Positions 1-13,000 of a stretch of 64,000 bases of DNA are shown here, piece by piece. The notes below the pieces were generated by a model. The model ran no database searches and was not told the DNA's origin. It saw nothing but the letters and a program-made list of their open reading frames with translations. The stretch spans positions 124,001 to 188,000 of the forward strand of contig JAUIRK010000057.1 in the NCBI GenBank assembly GCA_030549495.1. Direction: 5' to 3'. The DNA is from Nectonema munidae. Taxonomy: Eukaryota; Nematomorpha; Nectonematoida; Nectonematidae. Both the position numbers and the translations under genes were made by a program. Within the stretch, counting starts at the first letter, position 1. The number at the start of each line of letters is the position of its first letter.

Positions 1-682
1 GCGGCTCGTAGATGATTCCTATTTGAAAAATTGTATTTCACAAGTATTTTTAGAAACTTTTCAAAATCAAAACATGAACGCGGCGCTGTCAAACTACAAA
101 ACAACTTGATTCCTCTTTTCCAAATTGATGAAAAGGATTATTAAAAAGATGGAAAATAAGGCTGGATAATTGAAGAAATATATCTTTGCTAGTTTGCTTT
201 TTAAATATTTGAGTTATTAACTCCGTAAAATTTGGCATCAGAATGTTTTTTTACAATCCCGACAATTTCATTATCCAAATACTTTTTAAATGTTCGGTTA
301 GGATTAACAATGTGAAAAAATAACAATTTTGCTGTCCCACTTTTTCGGAGGTATATAATGTCACACACACATTACTGAAATATAACTAATATACCTCAAT
401 CCATAAAAAGTTTAATCCTTTTAAATTTCCTGCATTCAAAGGTGAAAAGAGAAGGAAAAACAATGAAAAAAAATTATTTGTACGAATACATAATGAACGA
501 CTCGGATTAATGAAGTCAAATTTAACGAAGATGGACTTTTATCATATTTTTGACTACCAGATTTTTTGCAATTCGTGGGAAGACAGAAAAGGAATGGCCA
601 ATAATGAATAAATACTTCAGAGACGAATTAGATATACCAATCAGATAGTAGTTTAATTATGAGTAAGAAATCATTTGCATAC
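1..682. other. CHERP intron and window edge
   Basis: AT-rich sequence between the last readable CHERP exon and the window edge. A pyrimidine-rich acceptor on the minus strand at about 19-30 could begin the next (G-patch) exon at 18-1, but only six codons are visible. Nothing else is recognisable. Confidence 0.4.
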
Positions 683-1078
683 TCAAGAAGCGGAGGAGTT
701 TCTCGGAAAAGACGCTTACGCTTGCCCACAAGGCAAGGAGGAGATATGGAATCTCGGAAATGGCCTTCTTCATCACTACACCCATAGCCGTCATCACTCT
801 CATCATCACTGGATACAGCAGATTCAGCGCTACCACTATAATCCTCATTAACATCGTCCCCAGTTGCCAAAATCTGGTTCTCTTCCTCGCGTTCATCAAC
901 ACCATTAGCAGCATCATCGTTAGTGTGGATATTTTCAGCAGTGGAAGATATAGGGAGCGAGACATCTTTGTTTGTTGTGATCGCTTGAGAAACGCGCTTT
1001 TTCTTGCTCTTCTTTTTATTGAGGTATTCAGATTTGGCTTTGTACAGATCATAAAGACCCGAATATTCCCAGCCTTCA
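683..1078 (-). CDS. CHERP: CHERP exon: EGWE block and acidic C-terminal region
   Basis: Opens NEGWEYSGLYDLYKAKSEYL, matching human SEGWEQNGLYEFFRAK, then Lys-rich and Asp/Ser/Glu-rich sequence. In human this stretch is an SR-rich region ahead of the G-patch; here it is shorter and acidic. The donor CTTGA|gtatgc at 683 is phase 2. A possible next exon begins at 18 (acceptor tttcaaatag) and runs off the edge; its few codons are too short to prove. Confidence 0.9.
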
Positions 1079-4000
1079 CTAAAAGAAAGAAATATAAATT
1101 AAGGGGTATTAACACCATAGCGTTGGACGCGACATCTAGACATTCGAGACGTGGGTCTTCAAAATAAGGACGCATCAACTACGCTTTCCATATTGAGGTA
1201 TGAAAGCCCAAGCTGTCTGTTTTATCTTTAAAGTAATAATTCAAAGAATAAGTCTATTTTAAGGTTAGTTCAAACAAATCTGGGAGCACAAGAGAAAACT
1301 CTTGATAAGTAGCAAGGAGTCAGATTGACAGAAAAAAACTTCGCAATACGCACATATGGTAAATTTCAAACATTCTTCCATCATCACATTTTTATCATAG
1401 AGCATGAATGTAAAGTATTTTATGGACATAATAAAATCATGAATACAGCCTCTTTTTATAGTTTCATATAGCTCTTTTTGAAAAAAAAATTTCAAATTTT
1501 AACTGTTTGAAATTTTAACGATTTCAATAATTCATCGAATTATGGAAACGATCCAAGCCTATTGTAAATAGTCATGAGCATTTTTAAAAAGATTGTTCCA
1601 ATAAAGAAAACATTTCTTGTTTTAGTTGTGCAAAGAAAAAATATGTTTCAAACCACATTTGTAACTCTGGCAGCAGTTGCACTTCTTTTTTGAACTATAA
1701 ACAACAATCAGATAATCTTAACACTAACAGTTTGGACATTCTTTTATCTAATCATTGATGAATTTAAGATAAAAAAAGTATTTTAGGTAGTTTATGCTAT
1801 GAGTATCATAGTTCATTAGATAAAGTATCACCTGAGTATTTAGATTATGATAATTTATCAGTTCATAAATTTTACAATTATAATATAGTTAGTATGAATG
1901 TTCAATCAATACGTAACAAATACCAAGAACTAGAATTTTTTATAGAGCATATTAATTCAAAAATTGGTAATCCATTAAAAGTGATTGCTCTTCAAGAGAC
2001 CTGGTTGAAGGATAATTCTTTCACTTTAAATATTAGAGAATATAGTTTTATTCATTCAGCTTCGCATTTAACAAATCACTCAGGTCTTGCTTTCCTAATA
2101 CACCACCAATAAGTTGATTTTGCTATAATAAATAATAGTATCAAAACACAATTTTTTGAAGTATATTCCAATGCCAGTTTTTGCAACTTCAAAAAGTTTT
2201 ATTTTCCACAATGTGTATCGCCCCCTTCTTTATCTTCAAACTTATTAAATTTTATTGACGAATTTTCAAACTTTCTAGATTTACAGGTTTCAAAAAATAA
2301 TGAGATTATATTCATGGGTAACTTTAATATTGACTTGTTCAAACTAGATCAATGTATTCTTACTGCTAACTTTTTGAATATTATGATTTCTAGTTACTTT
2401 AAGCCAACTATAACAGGTGTTACACGCGATCAGACAGAAACTTTTTAGATAATTTTTATATACCTTCAAACTTTATATCTTACAAGTCATTTATTATTTC
2501 AATCTCTATTTCTGATCATGATGCTATATTCTTATCTCTAAAATTAGATTCTATCAGAGCTTCCTCACATATCAGATATTTTAATTAAAAATCATTTGTG
2601 TTAGCCACAACAATAGACAGGAATTTCCTAAGAGCCTATTTTGATGATCCTGAAATTTTAGTCAATTATGTAAATATAGTTTTATTTAATGTTATAAACG
2701 AAAGTATTGAAATAAAAAAGCGTAGCAAAAATAAATATAAACATAAATCAAACCTCTGGGTAACAGATGAACTATTGTCTATGATCAAAGAGCGTGACAA
2801 ATATTATAAAAAATTGAAAAAACGTATACGCTTTACAAAAGAAATCAAAGCAAAAATATTATCAAAATTATTTGAATACTACAGATTCATCAAAGGTAAC
2901 CTGGCAAAAGATTAATAGCTAAAACCTAAAGATGTGAAGCATGATTTTATCTTGAAAACTGAAGAAGGTATTTTATCTGATCCTTTAGCTATTTCTAAAC
3001 TTTTTAATAATTATTTTTTAACAAATTCTGGATTTAATGATGAAAATAAGAAATTATAAAGTATATAAAGAGGGTATACAAATTCTTCATTCACTTTAAG
3101 CAAAATCAATTCAAATGATATAATAATTGCAATGAACAACATAAAATCAAAAAAAACTTGTCATGCTTATGGTTTCTCTATTTATAGGTTAAATTTAATA
3201 AAGGATGTTGAATTAACTATTTAGTTATAGCTTACAACTCTTGGAATCAATTTGGCATTTTTCCCACATCGTTAAAAATAACCAAACTTGTACCCATCTT
3301 TAAAAAAGGGAGCAGAAATCATTTTGAAAATTATAGACCAATTAGTCTGATTACAACCTGTCGAAAATTTTAGAAAAAGTTATTTTTGCACAGACTTTCA
3401 GCTATATCGAGAAATGTAATCTTCTCTTTTCTTACCAGTTTGGATTCAGGCCGAACCACAGTACTCAACATCTGCACATCGTTTTTGAAGACAAGGTTCG
3501 TAATGACTTAGAAGATATTGACAGTGTCCATCGACCTTAGTAAGGCCTTTGATATTGTGCCGCATAATAAATTATTATTAACAAAAATGAAATAGTAAGG
3601 TTTTTCTGATTCTACATTAAAATTGTTCAAATCCTACTTCTTCCAAAGGCACACTTTGTAAGCATAAAAAATATTAACTCTCCATCGTCCTTTGTTCAAT
3701 CCAGCGTACCCCAAGCTTCCATAATGGGGGCCCTCTTATTTGCTTTATACATTAACGATATCTACGGTGCTAGTCCATTTTTTGATTATCTTTTATATGC
3801 GAATGATATAGCTATTCTTTTCCCCATAAAAAAGCTATATTTTAATCAAGAATCTACTTTTGATGATATCGTCGATAAAAACTTGAATCTCATTTTTAGA
3901 ATTCTCTCTAAATCAAAGGCTATGATTTTCTCTAGAAGTTCCAAACCTAAATTGAATCTTCAAAAACATAACATTGAGATAGTTGGAAATTTTAATTACC

Positions 4001-7000
4001 TAAGGCTTATTTTCAACGACAAATTAAATTGGTCTGATCATAAAATATACATTATAGCAAAACTACATAGTGTTGATGGTATTCTAAAAAAATTCAGCGA
4101 TTTGTTAAATGCGGAAATAAAGCTCTGCCTTTTTTTATTATGACGTAATTAATTGGGGTTTCAGTGATTTATCTGATATTGAAAGACTACAAAAAAGATA
4201 ACTGTTTTTAGTTTAGGGTATAGAACTTCCACCAGTATTTGATAATTGGCTTATTTATATTTACCAATCAACTGATTATTCTTTAACGTATCCCTATAGG
4301 TTCTTTATGCCATCTTATAAACGTTCTTGCACTAAAAAAAGTTTTTGGAATATTTTTTTACATCATAAAAATTTTCATCAAAACAGTTTTTATAAATTTA
4401 AAAAAGTTATCAAAAATTATTTCATTAATATGTATATAACTGTTTGTGATCAAAATTGTTTTGTCTGTTCTACTTCTTGTATGCAATGAATAAAATTTTG
4501 TTATTTTTTTCTTTATATGTCTATTTCCCCTTCATACTTGTTTATTGAATACATAATACATATATTTTCCTGTTGATTAAAACTTAACATCTTCTGTCAA
4601 TAATGGATTTCAATATATATATTTACATATATATGTGTATATATGATAGGGTAATCATCTCAGCGGCTTCTAGCCTTTTGATAACCCAAAGTGACACAGC
4701 TGCAATCAACATTTATGTCTTCTACATCCCAAGTGAAATTTCAAGTTATTGCAATTTCTATTTTATTTTCTCATTCATTTATCTTATTTTTTCTTGTGTT
4801 TACTTGAATAAATTTCTTCTTCTTCATCATCGAATGATTATAGAGGAAAAATAAGATAACTTCAAAAAACACGTTCAAACATCTTTTCTGACGAATATCC
4901 AGATAAAACACGAAAATATTGGAAAAATATGTCTTATTTATTCTGTAAGAATTTGTTTTATTCCATCCAACTCCCATATAATAATCAATGTCTGTTCACT
5001 ACCATTGTTTTTATTATCAACATATGGCTTTTAACTATTTACTGTTGATTGCCTTTACCACTTAATATTTTTATTTTGATAAAGAAGCTTAGTTTAGAAA
5101 GTGCTTGATTTCAGTGTGTCCTCTCACTTAAACAACACGAGGACAAGGAATGAAAAGTACTAAAAATTCTCACTTATTGATAGGTCGATCTGGATTCGGT
5201 TTAGCATAAAATCTCTCAACCTCTTCCAATAGACTGACCGGTGCCGACTCTAATGGCGGCAACCTCAATTCTTCCGCATTCAAAGGCTTGTAATCCACAT
5301 CCTCCACCTAAAAAATCAAAATCACTAAAAAAATACTATACTTTTGTTCAAAATGGATTCTGAATTGAAGTTTATCATACACGCAAAAGAGATCATCAAA
5401 TTTCATAGTATATGGTGAGTGATATTTTGATAAATCACGTGGTAAATTAACTTCCAGTCAATTCCATTCATATATTCAAAATAAAATAAAAAATTGGATA
5501 TTAATCTTGTAGTTTTGAAGTTGAAGGGCCATCTAAAAACTTCTACACAACCAAAGTTGTAGAGAGCTGAATATTAAAATTTATGTTTTTAAAAGAGAAA
5601 ATTATTGTTGTAATTGTGAAGGAATAGGCGATAAGATTTCATTTTCTATTATTGTTGTCATTCTCAATAAATATTTACAAAATAATATAAAAATATATAA
5701 ATCTACATTATTTGGAATGTTATTATAAGCTCTGTTACTACTCCGTAATACATTAACTTATTTTGTAATTATATATACATATAATAACATATATGTATTT
5801 TAAATATAAGTTATTTTTACAAACTGTTACGATTTTCTATCTACGGTTCATTGATAACATTTTTCAAATGGAAAATGTTTTGCATGATTGTAAAAAATGT
5901 TTCCTTTTGTTTTCGCACCAAAACTGGAAATAAAACATTAGTTGATCTCACCCTTTTTGCCAAAGGGGTACAAAATTTGTTCTGATTCATTAGACGATGA
6001 AATCAATAAATCCGCATACACTATATTTTTTATATTCTCTGAGTTCGTGCATATTTTCCATTTGAGAGTTTCATCTGGGGAATAAAATGAACATCCGATG
6101 TTGCTTGAATCGTCTTTTAGTAACGCTTCCATATTAGAATGAAAAAATGACATAGATCTATTCAAAAAGTAAAGTATCAATCCAAAAAGAGATCAGTTAA
6201 AAAACAAAGAGTGAACGCAGAATTATCGAACGATTTATTATTCATTAGGACCCCCTGACTTAAGAAACATATTTGTCTTAACTTTTTAATTAAATAATCC
6301 ACTTCATGGAAAAATAAAGAACTCATCTATGACTGAATGAAAATTTTAAAAGGAATCTGAAAAGAGTTTTGTATATTACAGTAAAAACGAAGTTAAAGGA
6401 TGAACTTAAGAAAAGGCCATTTTAAAATCACGCAGTGTCTTAAGATTGAGAACATGAAATTAAAAAAGGATATTTATTATATTTTTCAAATCAATCAATC
6501 TTATTTATCTAATACCATCCCATTTTTCAATGGTATGAATTAAATATCTATACTTTTGTGTATACATTCATGCATGCATGCCGGAATCTTTTTCATATCA
6601 TTCCATTTTTCAGTGATTTTGTAGAAAATGTATACTTCTTCTGCATCCAATTCATTTGGGCTAACAATTACGAATGTCTTATAAGTGGGCATCGTTTTTT
6701 CATGAATTTTGCTCCAAAAGACACATATGTTAATTGTAAAAATTGATTATTTGGTCCTTTTATTGACTTATATTACACGATTGATACAAGTAAGTATTCA
6801 TAATGCAGTATATCATTGGACCTGCTATAGAAAGAAAAGATTTTTACCTTAACCAAATCAACTATGAGACCGGCGGGGAGATCAAAGTAAGGTAGATCGG
6901 GAATGATGCCAAGAGCTTTTGAAGATTTGTCTAATTGTACGGCATTGTCAGCAACTAAAATGTCATTACTATTATTCACAATTGCACACGGGGTGTTCGG

Positions 7001-10000
7001 GGGTAAAGGCTGTTGATATGGGTATTGAGAGGCCGGAGCTGGTGGCTGATTGAAGGGAGGAACAAAATTGGGAAGGGGAACGTTGAGCGAGTGAGGATGA
7101 TTTCCCGGAAAATTCATCATCATCATCATGGATTGATTCGCATCCACGCCTCCATGTGACATTGGAGCAAAATTTGGATTTTGATCAAAGGAAAATGGAG
7201 CATAGGAGGCTTGTTGACACACTTAAGTGTAAATTCAGTAACTCTCATCAGATCAAACAATGTTGGATTAACAAAAAATGTAAATAAACATTTTTCGCTT
7301 ATACGTTCGTGGTAATTTATTTTTGACATTAAAATCCTATTTTTTGACTATATATTCAAAAAATTTTAACTTGTCGGAATTTTCCTATTATGTGTTTATA
7401 TAATTACAAGCGGGTTCCCCCATTCGTTTCTCACTTTGCTCAACAGATGGGATTCTAGGAACCCTCAAAGATCAAACATCATAGGCCTCCTCAAAGATTA
7501 TTAATTAGCCGGTTATCGACCACAGTCGACTTTACAAAAATAAAATCGTCTGCGTTTATTAATGCTTTTTAATACAAATCTTCTGCTTTAAATTAGATAT
7601 CGTCTGCTTATTCTGGTCGATAACGGGTTAATATATAAAGACGTGTAGTCTTTCTACACTTAAGTTGGGAACTTGAAAAACAAAAGTGTGTTGAAATTAC
7701 CCCAAATTATAAACATATTTTAGTTACTCAAAAAGTAGTCTAATTGTTTGTCTTAGCACAGATGATTCTTTATGGTATTCGATTGAACCGAATCCCTAGG
7801 AGTCGGGAAAAGGTATAAAGCAAAAAATTTTTAAAAATAAATAATGTCAAAAAAATATTAAGCAAAAGCTTGCAAAATGTAAACATCTTTTTTAATTGCA
7901 TTGTAAACTTTGAGATTATGTAAAGTATGTAGTAAAGATTATGAGAAAAGCTTTTTAATTGCCGATGCAAGAAGTTGATTGATTACAAAGTTTTGCCATC
8001 CAAAAAATAAGTAAGTGAAGAAAAGTTATTTGAAGAAATGGAGAAAGTGAATAATAGACAAGGTATAAAGGGATACTACGATCAAAGTTTTGATGTCGAG
8101 GATAATTGTTTATGAGTTGATTGTGCTGACTCCACTGATTCATCATTTCTTGTTGGAGGCAGGGATTTGTGGGCGGCATTGAGGAGAGTGGAGCGGAAGA
8201 TTGTTGAAGATTAGGTCGTGAATAAGCAGAAGATGGATTGAAGTGAATCGAAGAAATGTTATCCAGGTGGATGCTACTGGCCTCTGGATTCAAGCCCGTT
8301 TCACAACCGCCGTTACTGCCAAGTGGGCCAGTGGGGATCGAGGATGAGCTTGTCGCATCCATGGGAACGCTGTAACCCTCTTCGTCTACGTTTGAAAATC
8401 GAGACTTTCCTTAAAAAGTGAAATGAAGTTTGCATGTTAGCACCTCACTTTTTGTAAAAGTGTTTGTTAAGCCGGGCACCGCTAAAAATGAATTAAATTA
8501 ACAAGGCGTCAATTCTAGAAATTTGGGTCAAGAAGAATAAATGCACAACAATGCAAAACAAAATAAATAACGCATTTTTGCAACTTTTTAGCAGAAGGCT
8601 TTGATAGAGAGTTTGCCTAACGAACTTTTGGTCTATAACGGCAAAATTACGATCATAAAAGTTTTCGACTTAAATTTAGTTTATGAGCAGTACTTAGTTC
8701 ATCAATTCTAAAAAAAAAAAAAGCTGTAACCAAAAAAATTTCAAAAAAGAATTAGGCAGCAGACATGAATTTTAAGTTAAACCACTTAAATTCTTTTTAA
8801 GTTGAATCTATCTGAATCCTCATTTCAATCAGGATTTTTTTATCTTAGACATTTTGTCATGATAAAGATGTTTTATGGTTTTTCAGTTAAATCAACTTGA
8901 ATTTCTGAAAGGTTTCTGTGAAGGAAGCCTACTAAGTAGTAACGATTTAACTAACTAATCTTAATAACTAGTATTAAATCGAAAAATCTTGATTAAAATA
9001 ATGGATTCAATAGATCAAACTCAAAAAGGAGGATTCAAACGGATATAACTAAAAAGTTTACCCTCTAATAGACACAAATATTGAAAAAGTAGCAATAGGT
9101 TTTATATCGCTAATATTGTGCCTATAAAACATAATAGTTTTGAAAAGTTAATTTAAAAGCTGAATCAAAAAAAGCCTTGAAAAATTAAAGTGTATTTTGT
9201 AAAATTGTTGTATCTTTCATACGTATATTAGAAATAAAATGTCAAACCCGTCAAACAAAACATAATTTAAGAATCTGCAGAAAGCAGCAAAATACAGCGC
9301 TAAGACAAGAGTCAGTTAAACTGTAAAATTTGCATTAATAACTTTAGTTGAAAGACTTCAGAATTTATTAGAGTACATGAAAATTTTTTAAAATAATACG
9401 AACAAGAATAAAAAATTGAGCTTATAAAATTTATAAGATTTAGCCAGTTTTTTAAGCCGATTTAAAAAATAAATATAAAGTGATTACATGCATATTGTAA
9501 TATAACAAATTTTCTACTCCTTCACGATGATATGAGAGTTATAAACTTGATTACCTTTATTTATCACGACACAATATGATTATTTACAAATCGAATCTTT
9601 AACTTAGACTAATATTGTAAAATTAATGAAAAAATAAATTTCAATGATCAACATTCTAAAGAAAAGATATTAGCTGTGGCCGAAAACATTCGCACTCTAT
9701 TGTATATATTTAAGTAAGACGTTTAGCGCAGTATTTCCTGAACTTATCCAAGATAAATCCTTGGCATTTAAAAGAGCTTGTGTTCACCTCACAAGAGTGC
9801 ATGAGCTTGATATTCTTAGAAAACACTGAGTTTTGAGATAGCTTTGAAAATTGGAATCTTTTATTTTATATATTTCTATTTGATTATGATTGAGTTTCTG
9901 TAATTAATTGAACTAATGATAGCGTAAAAAATTAAAGGTAATTAAAGAACAGTTTGTGCAAATAATACTAATTCATTTGAACAAATCAAAAGTTTTATGC

Positions 10001-13000
10001 TTCACTTCCTTAAAATTCTGATTTCACCTGCAAGGACCTTACATTTTGGGAAGCACTACTCTAGTGAAACTAGTATCGAGAGGCTGCAGAGTCAGGAGGT
10101 AAAAATTCGAGTCCAACTTGCGATTACTTTCAACTGCGACACTGACCTCCTACTCTTTGTCAAAATTTTATAGACAAATATCGAATTACGTATCTAGAAA
10201 TTTTTTTTGAAATCTGGCATAATTTCCAATTTTAGCAGTCAGTATCAGAGATTTTATTTCCAACACCAACTTTAAGCATTTATGGGATTCCCAATTGAGA
10301 CTTCTGTTCTTTCAAAACTTCAGAAATCAGAGTCACCGATCCTTGATTTATTTTTCCGAATGCAATGCAATAACGTACTTGTTTTTTTATTGCGCTTGCT
10401 TGATTCCTCTGACACAGCGGCGGAAGAATCAGAAATGACTTCCATTTCACTGGAGTTGGCCTTTGCGCAGTCAAATGATTCTCTGTCTTTTTGATTTCGC
10501 CAGAGAGCGCTAAATTGCTGCAACACGTGGCAGACAAACTTTTCATGCATCTGTGATAAGTCCTCATATTTTTCATTTAGCTCCTTCTCCACTTTTTCGA
10601 TCTCACTTCGGTTGTCTTTGGTGAAGTTTTCTTTGAATGTTTGAAAAAATTCTGTCGGTTTCTCCAACATCTAAATTTAAATAAAATGACAAATTATTGT
10701 TTATTTATCATCGCTTGAGATAATGACGCATGCAGCATGAACTAAACCAGTCATTGATGCCTTTCTTCCAATGCTGACCCAAATTCAACTTCTTCGTAAT
10801 TTTTGGAACCCCATGAGAAAAGGAAACCAAATTCTTATCTTAGCATTTCAAGAAAGAGAAAATCTACTTGATTTAATTAAGGTTCAATCGTAGCTAGCTA
10901 CAGTAAATTTTGTTTTAAAAGAATTATGCAATTATGTTGCTATACATCTTGTTGAAAATATACATTCCAATTATTATCAGAGAGGGTATACATGGTTATC
11001 GTCTCCTCTTTTCAATGATGCCTAAATGACTTCTGATTCAGATTTATACCCACTCTGATAATCTCTAACTTTAATTAGATGATTATTTAAAAGTTAGCTG
11101 TTGACTTTTAAATAATCTTCAAATCATGTTTATGTATACGTGACCACAAGACCTCTGCGTTGCATGACCCGTTCTATTTATACTGTAAAACCTTCCAAAA
11201 TTTGTATTTCTTATCACCTTGCTTTCATTAAATGTATTTAGGATGTAAGAAAAATGTGTGCAAGTTCTTTTGTGTGGGCGAAATAAAAATAAGAAAGAGA
11301 AAAAAGTGAAAGCTAAATAGAATAGCATGTCTTATTCTTCAACTTTTTAAATTTCTTATCTATGATATACTTTTAGGATTTAAAACTGAGTTATATAAGA
11401 ATAAGGATTTTTGGTGCATCATCAACACAAAGAAATAATATTTGTAAGTATATAAAAACTTCCACACCCTAACCATGTGAGCCTTTTTAGAAAGAAAAGT
11501 GTTCATTCAGTTAAAAAAAATTTTGCCAACAACAACAACAAAAGAAAATATTCCGAGGATGTGAAGAGCAGAAAAGAATCACAAATGAAGGAATATGCCT
11601 TACCTCAACGATTTCTGCAGAAAAGTATTTATGATTCTTCCACAGATTGGTCAACTTAGACAACTTTTCCCGCTTTTCTTCATCCTCGCATTCGTGAAAA
11701 GTGTATGCGTAGATCAGAGAAATCTTTTTCTCTACCGAGTCCTTGATGTGCTGGATGCTTTTGCGCGAACTAAAAGTTATTTAAGAACCGTAAAGTGCTA
11801 CTAAAAAAGTGGAGTGAAGAAACTAGCTCTGCCATGTCAAACATGACAAGCACACATGTGCTCCACATGAAGTTTTATGAAAATAAGCTTTTTGAAAATT
11901 CAACGAATCTATTTTGCCTAAAATTTTAGTTCTTATTTAAGTAAAAATTGAAAAAAAACTTTCTGTTGTATAAAAATTAAATATTTTTGATACAGATAAA
12001 AGAATACACTTCCCAGCGGATGAGAAAGTTAGTCCGTTTTGAAAATGAAGATCCAGGTGTGAAAAATTTTGATAGTGTTAAAGATTTATTACACAAAAAT
12101 TGCTTTGAGCTTTCTTTTTTTAATCACTTATTTCATATTCAACATATTGATTACATATTAAATTTGGAAAGTGGTGTAATTGCATACTCTGAAACCTGTT
12201 AAACATTTTGTAAGATCATTTTTAAAAATTTCTATTATGATAGGAAGGAAACCAACAACTCCCAGGCAGTGAAGATAGATCATTTACATTATTTAACATG
12301 AGGGAGACCAAAACTTTTGCCGTGGACGACAATATAACTTTTGCCTGAAGCGCACATAAGCATGTGATGGCGCGGGATATTCAAAAGTTAAATCGAAATT
12401 ACAGCCAATATACTTTAATTCATCAATATAAAACATTTAGTTCACAATACGATATAATAAGTAAAAAACAAAACATGAACATATAAAAGTATAAAACATT
12501 TGCACTTAACTTAGTTCTATTCAAATAACGGTTATAGTTTAACCCATTTACGACCAAGCAAAGCAGACGATATCTAAAAAAACGCAGACGATTTATATTC
12601 AAAGTCATTGAAAAAAGCAGACGAAGATAAAATTACTTATGTTCCCAAATAGGAACATTGGTCGTAAATGGGTTAATAACAAAAAAACTTTATTACTGCC
12701 CAAAAAATCTGCTTACTCTCTCCTTTTGCATTAATTTTTTTTTGTGGAATTTTGAGTTGATACTGATATAACTTTTTTGTATTTATTATTAGTAAGATAT
12801 TTGACTTTTTATTTGATTATAATTTATTGGTGAGATATTTGGCATTGCTTCTTAAGAAACTAGCTCTTTTAGCACAAGCATAGAAAAAGTAGCATCGCAA
12901 AGATACGTGGATTCGAACATAGTTAGAATCCAAAGAGCCTGATTTGAGACTGAATGGTAAACAGAAAGATATTTTACCCAGAATATGTTATTCAATGCAG

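Noticed and set aside
760-1167. 135-codon plus-strand frame
   Set aside because: Shadow of the CHERP exon on the opposite strand (683-1078), which matches the family.
4655-4700. gcggcttctagccttttgat, resembling the 5' end of U2 snRNA
   Set aside because: Only about 20 bases are similar; the U2 branch-site-binding region and later stems are absent.
10080-10150. tRNA-like B box (aattcgagtcc)
   Set aside because: No A box at the right distance and no acceptor or anticodon stem can be drawn.
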